Virus record (IMG/VR): IMGVR_UViG_3300020214_000002
Span: 1-34,087 of that record
Direction: 5' to 3' (one strand)
DNA from: a virus
Length of the DNA: 34,087 nt
Below, in pieces: positions 14,228-23,700 of this stretch. A model generated the notes under the pieces. The model searched no databases. It worked only from the letters and a program-made list of their open reading frames with translations, and was not told where the DNA came from. Every line of letters starts with the position of its first letter. The stretch's first letter is position 1. Position numbers and translations under genes: made by a program.

Positions 14228-14255
14228 TGGACTTATAAAAACTACATACTATAGT
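14228..14255 (+). promoter_or_regulatory. Candidate rightward promoter for the mini-gene island
   Basis: TGGACT, 16 bp, then TATAGT gives 4 of 6 and 5 of 6 matches to the sigma-70 hexamers. The region is AT-rich and is followed by the leader ATAACAAGTGGAGA and the first rightward ATG at 14289. The sequence TACTATAG occurs here and, inverted, at 14109-14116 in front of the leftward genes. Confidence 0.4.
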
Positions 14256-14288
14256 ATAAACATAACAAGTGGAGAAAGAAAAGCTACT

Positions 14289-14573
14289 ATGATTATTTTG
14301 GTGCTGTTGCTAATAATATTTATTTTGCCACACTGGTTTGATACAGGCAATGTGATCATATGGGACCTCAGGGATGATGAGACTTTTTTTGCATATTGGG
14401 AACGAGAAAGAGCGTTGCTGTGTCCATGGACAGTTAAGACGAAGGAACGTCCAGCAGTCTCAGTAGATGATGCTCTTGCATGGGGGGCAGCTATTTCAGA
14501 TGGCATAGAACAAGATGAAGAGTGGTGGCAAGAGTGCAAGAAAGATTCTGACACTGCTAGTATTAAGTACTAG
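14289..14573 (+). CDS. Rightward small membrane protein
   Basis: 94 residues from the ATG at 14289. Residues 1-14 (MIILVLLLIIFILP) form a strongly hydrophobic N-terminal anchor or uncleaved signal. An acidic, Trp-rich domain follows (EEWW at 77-80, two Cys), probably outside or on the membrane surface. GGAG lies 14 nt upstream, farther than usual; the same ATAACAAGTGGAGA leader precedes the next gene at normal spacing. A longer frame from a GTG at 14223 would run through the promoter and is unlikely. Function is unknown; lysis, superinfection exclusion or host-membrane modification are possible. Confidence 0.65.
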   Translation: MIILVLLLIIFILPHWFDTGNVIIWDLRDDETFFAYWERERALLCPWTVKTKERPAVSVDDALAWGAAISDGIEQDEEWWQECKKDSDTASIKY

Positions 14574-14605
14574 CCTTCCTTAGCTATAACAAGTGGAGAG
14601 AAGAT

Positions 14606-14854
14606 ATGAAAAAGATAAAGCTAGCAGATAGTTCTAACATTAGGTCGGCATTCTATTGTACAGATCTCAGAACTCTAACTGTAGAGTTTCAGGGGGGTGG
14701 CGTCTATCATTACTTTAACGTTGGTATTGACCAAGTGGTTGCTTGGCAGAAAGTAAGCAAGGCTGGCGGTAGTGTTGGTTCTTGGTTTTGCAAGAATATC
14801 AAAGGTAAGTATGCTTACGAAGCTGTAGTAAAACGTCTCAAGAAGATATCATAA
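14606..14854 (+). CDS. KTSC-domain protein
   Basis: An 82-residue protein that is essentially one KTSC domain. SSNIRSAFYCTDLRTLTVEF at residues 9-28 is the characteristic opening, followed by GGVYHYFNVG (31-40), a helix, then AGGSVGSWFCKNIKGKY (53-69). KTSC domains are small and widespread in phages and bacteria, sometimes fused to lysyl-tRNA synthetase-like or nucleic-acid-linked proteins; their biochemical role is not established. GGAG lies 7 nt before the ATG within a 14-base leader repeated from the previous gene. The frame ends 9 nt before the next gene. Confidence 0.85.
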   Translation: MKKIKLADSSNIRSAFYCTDLRTLTVEFQGGGVYHYFNVGIDQVVAWQKVSKAGGSVGSWFCKNIKGKYAYEAVVKRLKKIS

Positions 14855-14863
14855 GGAGAGAAT

Positions 14864-14968
14864 ATGTTACTTGCCATCATTTTTGGTATAATTGTGTTTA
14901 TATGTTATGATCCCAATTACAAGCCTAAATGCAACTGCTGTTGCAGCTGTGATTGTAAAAAGAACTAA
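14864..14968 (+). CDS. 34-residue cysteine-rich membrane peptide
   Basis: AAGGAG lies 7 nt before the ATG, a strong reason to accept so short a gene. Residues 2-14 are hydrophobic (LLAIIFGIIVFIC). The tail has six Cys among residues 23-31 (KCNCCCSCDCKKN), giving seven Cys in 34 residues. A membrane anchor with a cytoplasmic or external metal-binding or palmitoyl-like Cys cluster would fit. Its stop overlaps the stop of the converging gene at 14965 by 4 nt. I know of no matching family; a lysis or toxin-like role is only a possibility. Confidence 0.6.
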   Translation: MLLAIIFGIIVFICYDPNYKPKCNCCCSCDCKKN

Positions 14969-15213
14969 CGTCTCATTATCTCGCTATGCCACCATTTGCC
15001 CTTTGAGGGAGACGATAAGAAGGAGTACCATTCGTCTTCCGACATACTACCGACCCACGTGTAATTATCCCTAAACGTTACATTTGTTCTACCGCTCTTC
15101 ATATCTCTTTGCGCATGTGAAATCCAAGCTGAGGTAAAAGCAGCCTCCTCAACTGTCTCTGCTCCTAAATCCTCAACATCGTACCCGCTCGCGTCGTTAA
15201 ATACTTTTACCAT
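14965..15213 (-). CDS. Last leftward gene, small acidic protein
   Basis: 82 residues, with AGGAG 8 nt before the ATG at 15213. The sequence is acidic and aromatic, with MSEDEWYSFLSSPSKGKWW toward the C-terminus. No membrane segment or family was recognised. It follows the internal-type virion protein by a single base, so it is the 3' end of the very long leftward tail operon. Its end collides with the rightward cysteine-rich gene. Confidence 0.65.
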   Translation of the reverse strand: MVKVFNDASGYDVEDLGAETVEEAAFTSAWISHAQRDMKSGRTNVTFRDNYTWVGSMSEDEWYSFLSSPSKGKWWHSEIMRR

Positions 15214-15214
15214 G

Positions 15215-17140
15215 TTATCTACTCCTACTGGTGTATGTTACTCTTTGATCGTCTGATAGCATTCTGTTAGCTAGATCAGACTTCCCTGCCTGGTTAACAG
15301 AAACCCGGCTAGAACTTTGTTTTGGTACCTGTGCTGATTGAATGCCACCTTGTTGTTGTGGAACGTTGTAAAACTGATTTATACTGTTCTGCATGTAAGG
15401 ACTATAATTATTATCAAACGGCATTCCTGTTATCTTAAAAAAGTTTAACTTATCTTGCTCGCTCATAGAGTGACCTTCACGAACCTTATCACCTACCTTG
15501 CCCATGTACTCGGCAACCCATCTATTCCACTGAGCTGGATAGATTTCCTTAAGTGTGTCTATGTACTCCATATGAGTATTGCCTACTTCTATTTCACTCA
15601 AAGCTTTGGGAGGATTAGTAGCTGCAGTATAAACTTTGGTCATAGTACTTACTTGCTCTGCATTTGGTGGGGTAGAGTTAGAAACAAAAGACCCTGTAGT
15701 TGGTACAGTATTCTTTACAATTTGTGCAGCCTTGGAGGTAAGTATACCTTCTACTCTACTCATCTGAACACCAACTTGATACTTAAACAAGTCTTGAACA
15801 TAAGGATCTAATTCTTCCCAACCTTTTATAGCTCCTGCTTTTATTGCTTTTGCTCCGTATTGTACACCTGCTCCAAGCTTAGCTCCAAAAATTTCTTTAA
15901 GTATATAGAGACTTCCAAGTGGTCCAAACTCACCACCCAGTACTTTACCTACGTCTTCTTTCATTGAACCAACTGCACCGCCAACAGCTTCTGTACTAAA
16001 TTTTCTGAAGAATGTGTGCCAATCTTCCCAACCACCTCCGTATTTTTTTGCTTCCTTCCAGAGAGTATAATAACTTTCTCTAGCCGCTTTATTTAGATTA
16101 ACTAGCATCTCTTCTATGTTTGCTTTAGGTAATGCGCCCTCTGCTCCTGACTTAAACTTTTCAGCTTCTTGAAACCATGAAGATAACTGACTATTATACT
16201 TTGCTTTTGTAGCGTCTAAGATTTCAAGTGAAGCTCTTGCTTCTGGAGTATCTAAAGAACGAAGTTGTTGCAATAAGCGTTCACCACTAGATGTTCCCGC
16301 AGTAGCTAAATCAGTTTCAAAGGCAGGAGGAACAACCTTAGCTGTTACGCCTGGACCTGGAGGTCTTTTACCAAACAGTGTTTCACTAAGATTACTTGCA
16401 TATATCATTGTTCTAGATTCAGGTTGTAAAGCCTTTCCTACTGCTTCTTTTGCAGTAGCAAGCCCTTTGCCCGCTACACCTATTACGCCAGCAAAAGCTC
16501 CACCCCAAGCAGCATCTTCGGTCATTGCGCCAACATCAAATGCTTGAGATAGCTTTTGTCCAACTGGAGCTTCAGCACCCCTCATTTGAGCACCAGCTAG
16601 CATACTTTCACCTGCACCCATTGCTACGGCACCTAGTAATCCTGCTGGAGCAGCAACTCCTGCTGCTGCCAAACCTACTGGAATAGCAGCAACTCCTGCC
16701 ACTGTTCCTACTGTTGTTGAAGCAGGAAAAGCTTTCTGTTCTAATCTTCTCTGTAGATGGCCTTGTTCATCTTCAAGCGCTCCACCTGTTAGTGTAGTAG
16801 CAGCTTGACGACCAAATGCTGCAATATGTTCAGGAATTCCAGCTTGTTTAGCCATATCGTAGGCAGTGACGTCGTCTGGTGAAGCTATTTTTGCTCCGTG
16901 ATGCTTAACAGCCGCAATCAGTTCTTCAGAAGGAACGTTGTAAAGATCTTGAGTGTTAGGATAAGAGACTGATACATTATAGCCGTTAGCAGGAACGCCA
17001 CCCATCTTGATGGCTTCTTCAATTTGAGTATGATCTACATCGTAAATACCTTCTTGTCCAGGATACTGGAAAGGAATAGTATTTGGAGGAGGAGCCTGTT
17101 CGGGAACTGCACTAGGTGCAGGAATAGTTTGATCAACCAT
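15215..17140 (-). CDS. Internal virion-type protein with hydrophobic Ala/Gly segment
   Basis: 641 residues. The Pro-rich N-terminus is followed by two short repeats of the type Y-D-V-D/Y-N-V-P plus E-E-x-I/L-A-x-A (residues ~33-95). An Ala/Gly/Val-rich hydrophobic stretch at about 135-185 (GTVAGVAAIPVGLAAAGVAA) could insert into a membrane. The remainder is helical and soluble, and the C-terminus is Gln/Ser-rich. Large proteins of this type at the end of podovirus tail operons are often packaged in the head and ejected to form a channel. That role is inferred. AGGA precedes the ATG. Confidence 0.72.
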   Translation of the reverse strand: MVDQTIPAPSAVPEQAPPPNTIPFQYPGQEGIYDVDHTQIEEAIKMGGVPANGYNVSVSYPNTQDLYNVPSEELIAAVKHHGAKIASPDDVTAYDMAKQAGIPEHIAAFGRQAATTLTGGALEDEQGHLQRRLEQKAFPASTTVGTVAGVAAIPVGLAAAGVAAPAGLLGAVAMGAGESMLAGAQMRGAEAPVGQKLSQAFDVGAMTEDAAWGGAFAGVIGVAGKGLATAKEAVGKALQPESRTMIYASNLSETLFGKRPPGPGVTAKVVPPAFETDLATAGTSSGERLLQQLRSLDTPEARASLEILDATKAKYNSQLSSWFQEAEKFKSGAEGALPKANIEEMLVNLNKAARESYYTLWKEAKKYGGGWEDWHTFFRKFSTEAVGGAVGSMKEDVGKVLGGEFGPLGSLYILKEIFGAKLGAGVQYGAKAIKAGAIKGWEELDPYVQDLFKYQVGVQMSRVEGILTSKAAQIVKNTVPTTGSFVSNSTPPNAEQVSTMTKVYTAATNPPKALSEIEVGNTHMEYIDTLKEIYPAQWNRWVAEYMGKVGDKVREGHSMSEQDKLNFFKITGMPFDNNYSPYMQNSINQFYNVPQQQGGIQSAQVPKQSSSRVSVNQAGKSDLANRMLSDDQRVTYTSRSR

Positions 17141-17149
17141 GTTTTAATC

Positions 17150-18868
17150 CTATCGTTTTTTGCCTGGTAGACCTTGACCAGGTACTGTGCTTACCCCGCC
17201 AGCCTCAAAGTAGTTCCTAGCAGAAGGATACTGGTCTAGAATAGGAGTAGCTGGAACACCACCTTGCATCTCCATTTGAATAGCTTCCCATTTCTTATCC
17301 ATCACGCTAGCTGAATCACCTTCATTTGGAAGCTGGTCAAGTATCCTGTGAACTGCACCTTCGGTTAATCCACCGGAAGCTCTACCTAAACTTGTGGCAA
17401 TTACTGATTTAAGTGCGTCGATCTTACCTGATGCACCGCCAGCCCAGTTTGGTAAGAAAGTACTAAGCTTACCTGTAACGCCTCCTGCAAGGTCTTTGAG
17501 TTCGTTAAAGCCAGTTTCAACAAGTTTAGAAGCCTTCTGATGATTGATAATCTGTGAAGCTTCTTTTTGAGCTGAATCCTGATCCTTTGGAGGAATACCA
17601 AGACGACCCATAGCTGTTCCGTATTCTGCCTTGAGCCTAGTTGTAGTAAGACCAAGTTCTGCTTGTTTCTCTGCGATACCAACTTTGGTTTTGTATGCAT
17701 CCATCTCAAGTTGTTTACCAGCAAGAGCAGCTTGTTGCTTCTTACCAGCAATGTCAATACCCATGTTAAGAAGTGTAGTTTGTGCTTGTGCTTGTTTCCA
17801 CGCAGCTTCATTTGCAGCTTTCATTAGATCCGACGAGAAAGCTAATGCTGCTTGTCTAGCATCTTGCTTCTGAAGACCAGTAGCTAACTCCTGCATCCTC
17901 ATACCTGCATCCATGTTAATACGAGCTACGTTACTTTGGTATTGTGATTCACGTAGGTTTTGCATTACGACATTATTCTTCATTTGATCAGAAGTAAGAC
18001 CATATACTTCTTTGAGATTAGATAGTTTTTCTTTTTGAGTTAGATATTCACGATGAGCCGCATCATCTAGTATTTGCTTGGCAAGGTTGGGTCTTCCAGG
18101 AGCGCCTGCAATAAAGCTACCTATGGTGTTTAGTCCAATAGAAACAGCTGCACCCACTCTTCCCCAAGTGCCAAGATTTTCATAGAACTTGTTTGGATCA
18201 ACCTTGGTACTAGCTATAACTTCTCTTTGAAGTTTAAGCTCATTTTGTAGAGCAGCTTGATTCTCTTCAAAGGTACGACGACCAAGCTCAACAAGACCTT
18301 GTTCTGTCTTAAGTTCTTGTCTTGCTTCACCCATTGCTGTTTGCTGTTGCTCAAAAACTTTACCTTTTTGTGTAGAAATATCTTCGGCTGTAGTTCCGAG
18401 TCTCTTAAGTTCTGTTTGCACTTCAGTTGGCGAAGGAGCACCTAATTCTTGAGGGGTCTTAGGAATACTAGGATAAGCACCAGCTCCAACACTAGTAGAA
18501 GGAGCTTTTGCACCCATTGCAGCTAAGTTGCCGTAGATATCAGGAGTTTGTATTTGTGCTACATTAAATCCTGGTTGTGGCGTTGCAGTAGCATTAAACG
18601 TTGGAGCTCCTGCTCCTCCACCTGTTACTGCTGGAGACATATTAGTTGCGGAGGCACGACCTGGAGGCGGAGTAGGGGCTGTACTAGGAGTAGGAACGCT
18701 ACCTGGTCCTCCTCTTCCAGTTGCTGTAGTAAAGTCTGTTGGGGTGTTGCTTGCCTGTCCAGAAGGAACAAAACCACCATCTTGAATAATTTTAGCTTGC
18801 GCTGGGTCACTTGGATCCAATGCAGACTGAACACCAGTAGCTGGATTCATGTATAACTGACGAGCCAT
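17150..18868 (-). CDS. Internal virion-type coiled-coil protein
   Basis: 572 residues. The first ~130 are Pro/Thr/Ala/Gly-rich and disordered. Residues ~140-230 and 270-430 are long helical, Gln/Lys/Glu-rich coiled coils. A short Gly/Ala hydrophobic segment lies at about 233-255 (GAAVSIGLNTIGSFIAGAPG). It sits between two other large proteins of the same kind, with AAAGGAG before the ATG and 9 nt to the next gene. This fits an ejected internal protein rather than an enzyme; no peptidoglycan-cleaving motif was seen. Confidence 0.72.
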   Translation of the reverse strand: MARQLYMNPATGVQSALDPSDPAQAKIIQDGGFVPSGQASNTPTDFTTATGRGGPGSVPTPSTAPTPPPGRASATNMSPAVTGGGAGAPTFNATATPQPGFNVAQIQTPDIYGNLAAMGAKAPSTSVGAGAYPSIPKTPQELGAPSPTEVQTELKRLGTTAEDISTQKGKVFEQQQTAMGEARQELKTEQGLVELGRRTFEENQAALQNELKLQREVIASTKVDPNKFYENLGTWGRVGAAVSIGLNTIGSFIAGAPGRPNLAKQILDDAAHREYLTQKEKLSNLKEVYGLTSDQMKNNVVMQNLRESQYQSNVARINMDAGMRMQELATGLQKQDARQAALAFSSDLMKAANEAAWKQAQAQTTLLNMGIDIAGKKQQAALAGKQLEMDAYKTKVGIAEKQAELGLTTTRLKAEYGTAMGRLGIPPKDQDSAQKEASQIINHQKASKLVETGFNELKDLAGGVTGKLSTFLPNWAGGASGKIDALKSVIATSLGRASGGLTEGAVHRILDQLPNEGDSASVMDKKWEAIQMEMQGGVPATPILDQYPSARNYFEAGGVSTVPGQGLPGKKR

Positions 18869-18869
18869 G

Positions 18870-20777
18870 TTATGCTCCTTTAACTAGTTGGTATTTAAGA
18901 GCAGCTAATAGAACGCCTTGAAGACTTTGTGGATCATAACCCTTCATTCCATTTGGAAGCGTTCTGGAGATAATCTTACCAACCTTTGTATTTTCAATAT
19001 CTTGCATCATAAAGCCTACTTTTGATCCAGTTCCGTACTGTTCTGATAGGTATTCAAAAGCTTTAGGATTCACTGCATCTAAGAACTCTTTGATATCACC
19101 AGCACTTAGATCTTCAACGTTGTGTTTCAATCTTGCATCAGATGCTGCTGCGCCAGCTGCTACTGGAGCTGCTGTAGCTGCACCTGCACCAGTAGCGGCT
19201 CCAGCACCACCAGCTGTTGTTGTTGCGGCTGGTGCAGCGGCCTGACCTAGTTTAGCAGCCCCCATTTCAGATCCGCCTGAAATTAAACCACCTTTAAGTT
19301 TTTGTTGATAGTCAACAGCACTAGCTTGTGCTTGTTGGTAGCTACCAAGAGTTCCTTGAGCAACACCTGCTTGCTGAGCATTCTGCCCCATCTGCATCCC
19401 AAGAAGTTGTGTAGGCATTTGACCTGACCAGTACTGTTGAGCTCCAAGAGTAGCGCCCATTTGATTCTGATATGCCTGTGCTATTGCTTGGTTCATTTGT
19501 TGTTGATACTGAGCACTAGCCATGTTAGCTTGCTGATCTAAACCAGCTTGGTATTGTGCTGCTTGAATTTGATTACCTACGTTAAACTGATTGGTTTGGG
19601 TTGCCATTTGTGCATTAGCTAATGCTGCAGCTTGTAAATACTGAGCATTTGTAAGTTGTTGCTGAGTTCCAAACCCGTACTGAGCCATTGCCATTTGTGC
19701 TGCAAGTTGAGCTTGTGTTTGTGCTCCTTGCAACTGACCTTGATAACCAGCCAATCCTGCTTGCTGTAAAAGTTGTGCTTGAGCCAAAGCTGTTTGTTGT
19801 TGCTGAGCACTTTGTTGTAAGTTTGCAGCTTGTTGAAATCCTGCACCAGTAAGTCCGTACTGAGCAGCTATTTGTTGATTAGCCAAAGCCGCTTGTTGAG
19901 ACATTTGTGCTTGTTGCAACTGTGGATTATAAGCTTGTTGAAAGCTTTGTGCTTGCTGTGCAATTGCTGCCTGCGCAAGAGCTTGTTGTCCTGCTAGGCT
20001 TTGTTGGAACTGTTGAGTAGCCTGTTGGCCACCTATTGCTTGAGCTGCTTGAGCTTGTTGTGCCATTGCTGCTCGTGCTATTGCAGGGTTATAAGCACCT
20101 CTTTGTGAAGCTGCTTGTGATGCGATTGCTTGTTGAGCTTGTTGTTGTTGAAGTTGTGTAGCTTGGAGTTGTTGTGCACCACTAGGACCTTGAGCTAAAC
20201 CTGCAAGACCTGTTAGGGCTTGTGCTCCAGCTTGTTGTGCACCAAGTGCAGTTTGTGTCGATTGTGTTGCAAGATCTTGAAGACCTTGTCCAAGACTTGC
20301 AGGCGCTACTTCTGGAGCAGCCTCAGTAACGGCCGCCTGTACCTGAGGTATACTAGCAATTTGAGCAGCTTCTGGGCTGCTTGGATTTGTGTAAAGCTGA
20401 GCCATTTGCTGTGGACTTAATCCAGAAGCATCGCCCACCTTGGCTGCCGTCATTAACTGAACTGCGGCGTCTGGTGTTGTTTTGGTATAATCTACATTTG
20501 CAGCAACGGCTACGGCTGGGACTAGTGCATCTATTGCTTGCTTACTTAGGCCTGTTATTGTACCAAGAGAAGTTTGAAGTTGGTCTGCAAGTTCTTTAGT
20601 CTTTGCAGCCCATTCTTCTTTAGTGATCATTCCTTTTTTGAACTGATCTTGGATCTCATCACCGCGGGCACTAATTGCTCTTGCTGCATCGTTAGCAGCA
20701 TTGTGAACAATTGGGTCCTTAGTAGCTAGTTTGTCAAGCCACTGCCCACCTTCCACGCCTTTAAATGGATTAAACAT
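18870..20777 (-). CDS. Gln/Ala-rich virion protein with S74-like chaperone domain
   Basis: 635 residues. A normal N-terminal region (1-130) leads into a very long low-complexity region rich in Gln and Ala (about 160-500), predicted helical and probably elongated. From residue 546 the last 90 residues resemble the intramolecular chaperone (peptidase S74) domain: SDARLKHNV with the Ser-Asp junction, FLDAVNPKAFEYLSEQYG, then GFMMQDIEN and LLAALKYQL. In fibres this domain aids trimer folding and cuts itself off at Ser-Asp. Similar short S74-like ends occur on non-fibre proteins of marine phages. AAGGAG precedes the ATG. Confidence 0.78.
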   Translation of the reverse strand: MFNPFKGVEGGQWLDKLATKDPIVHNAANDAARAISARGDEIQDQFKKGMITKEEWAAKTKELADQLQTSLGTITGLSKQAIDALVPAVAVAANVDYTKTTPDAAVQLMTAAKVGDASGLSPQQMAQLYTNPSSPEAAQIASIPQVQAAVTEAAPEVAPASLGQGLQDLATQSTQTALGAQQAGAQALTGLAGLAQGPSGAQQLQATQLQQQQAQQAIASQAASQRGAYNPAIARAAMAQQAQAAQAIGGQQATQQFQQSLAGQQALAQAAIAQQAQSFQQAYNPQLQQAQMSQQAALANQQIAAQYGLTGAGFQQAANLQQSAQQQQTALAQAQLLQQAGLAGYQGQLQGAQTQAQLAAQMAMAQYGFGTQQQLTNAQYLQAAALANAQMATQTNQFNVGNQIQAAQYQAGLDQQANMASAQYQQQMNQAIAQAYQNQMGATLGAQQYWSGQMPTQLLGMQMGQNAQQAGVAQGTLGSYQQAQASAVDYQQKLKGGLISGGSEMGAAKLGQAAAPAATTTAGGAGAATGAGAATAAPVAAGAAASDARLKHNVEDLSAGDIKEFLDAVNPKAFEYLSEQYGTGSKVGFMMQDIENTKVGKIISRTLPNGMKGYDPQSLQGVLLAALKYQLVKGA

Positions 20778-20786
20778 AATGTCTCC

Positions 20787-23700
20787 TTATATCGTGCGAG
20801 CTTGATTAAACTTAGGACCCTTTTTAAGTCCGTATGTTAGCCCAATACCCATCAATGTAAATGAAGGCCCATTTGCTGGACCACCTGTAAGAGGAATAAT
20901 ATCATCTAAAAATTCAAACGAAATAGAGTAGCACTTTTGCTGCTTTAGCATATGCCTGTACGACATAACGTCATTTGAGCTTCCACCCCAGAAGTCTTGG
21001 CTTCCCCAAAAGCTTTGGTCACCCCAGGATCCATTACCACCACCGTAGTAGGTGTCTGAACCCCAAGATTGACCTTCACCATAAAGTGAATCAGAGCTCG
21101 TTACGTTAAAAGTAACTGTCTCAGTAACTACATCTGACTCGTCATAGTAAATATTCATAGTCACTAAGTGATCTGTAAGTCTCTCTCCAAATAAAACCAT
21201 CCAAGGAATCCTACAGAACTGCCATTTTTGACCACTTGGGTTAATCCAAGTAGTTCTGATTTTCATCCTGATTGGAGCTCCGTTGTCCAGGTAACTAGAG
21301 GTATTAGCCTTAAATATTGCTCCATTATCTCTTACAAAGAAGAAATCATCTATTCCTTGTTGACCAATATAGTTGTTAGAAATAGGTCTCACGCAAGCTC
21401 CAGACGCATTGTAGTTAGTATGAACTGACCATACATCGTGGAAGTAGTTGTAGTAAAGTACTTCTCCTGTATCTAAGAAGAGTCTTACTGCATTCTCTCC
21501 AGCGTGAAGTGTCGCTGCATAAACATAACTAAGCGGATTAGCTTGATGTTTGTCTGTAGGAGCGTTAGAAACAAAGAAGTCTTCTACTGGAGCACCAATG
21601 TAAACTACTTGTAGCTGTCTATTTATCTTCCAAATACCCTTGGTGGATTGGAACATTATACCATCTGGAGTAGTTACAATTGAGAAAGGATTCAAACAGC
21701 CAACGTCGGATTGTATCCTTCTTGGATCGTAGTCGCTACCGCCACCAGTCCTATCTGGACCAAGTCCTTGGACAAAGTATACAATACTTTCCTTAAATAT
21801 AATAAGGTTATCGTCTAGATAAGCAAGCGCAGTAATATAGCCACCTACTCCTGGCTCTACATCAAAGGACAAGAGTTCGTTGAATTGTAGTCCTACTCCT
21901 TGAATGTAAGGTTGACTAAACCAAACCTTATGAGGTTGATTGGCATCTCCTGCTACAAACACTCTACCCTTAAATGTTGTTGCAGTTAAGGTGTAAGGAG
22001 GAGCTACGGCTTCAAGGACACCGCCAGTTGTATAGAGCTGCTTATTGCCTGCTATGGCCGCATCAGAAACATCATCAGTAAACACAACTGAATCTACAGT
22101 AGGGTCGTTAAACGTGAAACTTCCATTTGTAGGCGATACTTGATAATATAATGTGCCCCCTGCAGTTGTTCTGTAAACGTTAATTACAACCCCTGTTCTG
22201 TCGTCCAGACGAAGTGTTGGAATAGTAACATCTACATCTTCAGCACTTCCTGAGATAGTATATGAAAACGGAACGCTTGGAGCTGACTCGTGTATGTCCC
22301 CATTCGCGTCAGTCCATTGGTATGTAGCTACGTATAAATATGTTCCAGGAGCCACTGAACCTGCCCCTGCAGAAGCACAACTTACAATCTCAGGGTATAA
22401 GCTAAAGCCAACTGGATCCACACTTTGATTAGTAACTACCTGGCATAAACCACCAGTCATTAAACCTGTAGTTCCTACTTGTGCTATTTGAGCTTGATCT
22501 CCTTGAGTAAGATAAGAAATAGTATCTAACCATGTTACACCATCATTGGCATAAACAGTTCCGCTAGTACTAGTCAGGAAGTCTTTCTTCAAAAGAGCAG
22601 CATCCATGGAATAATTGCCAATATGACCGATAGAGTGTGAAGATCCTGCTAACCCTTGAAGATGTTTGGCTACGATTGTTGTAGATTCTCCGTAACCATC
22701 AAGACTTCCGTAGCCATCGTCACTAAATTGTTCTCTAAGCAAGAAGTATGTAGGTTGTACTTGTGAATCAAATAGAACCCAGAAGTACATGTTATTGTTT
22801 GCATTTTCGTCATAGAAGTCTGTACTGGGGTTTGTATAAAGAGTTGCTCCTCTTTGATAAATAAATGGAGTTACATCTAGTCCATTTAATCCAACAACAC
22901 CTTTTGTAATGTAATCATCCGTACTTGCAGGTGCATTTATAGAAGTAAGGACGATCCATTGTGCTGTGTAGGGTCTCCATAGAGTTCCAAATCGTCCAAT
23001 GGTACCTGCAGCAGCTTCATAAACTGTTGGAGCCACTACTGCGTTAAGAGTAAAATCTACCACTACAAACTTAGCATCACCACCATTGTCGTACAAACAT
23101 AGGTTATAGTAAGCACCTACTGTAGAAACACCGTTACTTATTGAGACTTGTGTCGTAGGCGCTTCACCAGCAATTTGAGTTTCCGTAGGAAGACCGTTAA
23201 CTGCCACTCCAGCACCAGCATTACCAAGGCGATCGAAGTATTTTGCATAAATAAAACCGCTAGTGATACGCTTGTAAACAACAATGATTCCCTCCAGTTC
23301 AGGAATAAAGTCCATATCCCAGATTGAGTCAGCATGAACATTTGTTCCAGCTACTAGCACGATTTCGTTACCCAAGATATTAGGAGTAAGCCTATTTATA
23401 CGTCTTGCTTTAATTCCATTATCAGTCGTGTCGTTGTAAACAATCCAAAACCAAGCACCAGCTTGAGTTACTTTTGGAGCTCTACCACTTGCACTTATTT
23501 CTGTATCAGGAATGATTGTGTTACCGTTGAAGTCTAATACTCTACAACGTACACTAGATCCACTACCTCTAGTATCTACCCATGCAATAACTGCAGTAGT
23601 ATTTACATCTGTTTCTTGATTGGCTGTGATAAGGGTATCTAGTGCCATATCAGGATCAGTTGCATTGTAGTTACTTCTAAAGACTTCAAAGTGAGTTAGC

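Noticed and set aside
14223-14288. GTG start extending the rightward membrane protein upstream
   Set aside because: The extension runs through the likely promoter and the repeated leader, has no ribosome site, and would put charged residues before the hydrophobic anchor.
14930-14945. Small hairpin TGCAAC/GTTGCA as the terminator of the leftward tail operon
   Set aside because: It lies inside the cysteine-rich coding sequence, where repeated TGC/TGT codons produce it, and only TTT follows.
15455-15811. 118-codon plus-strand open frame opposite the 641-residue protein
   Set aside because: It has no ribosome site, its composition is that of an antisense shadow, and it lies wholly inside a well-supported minus-strand gene.
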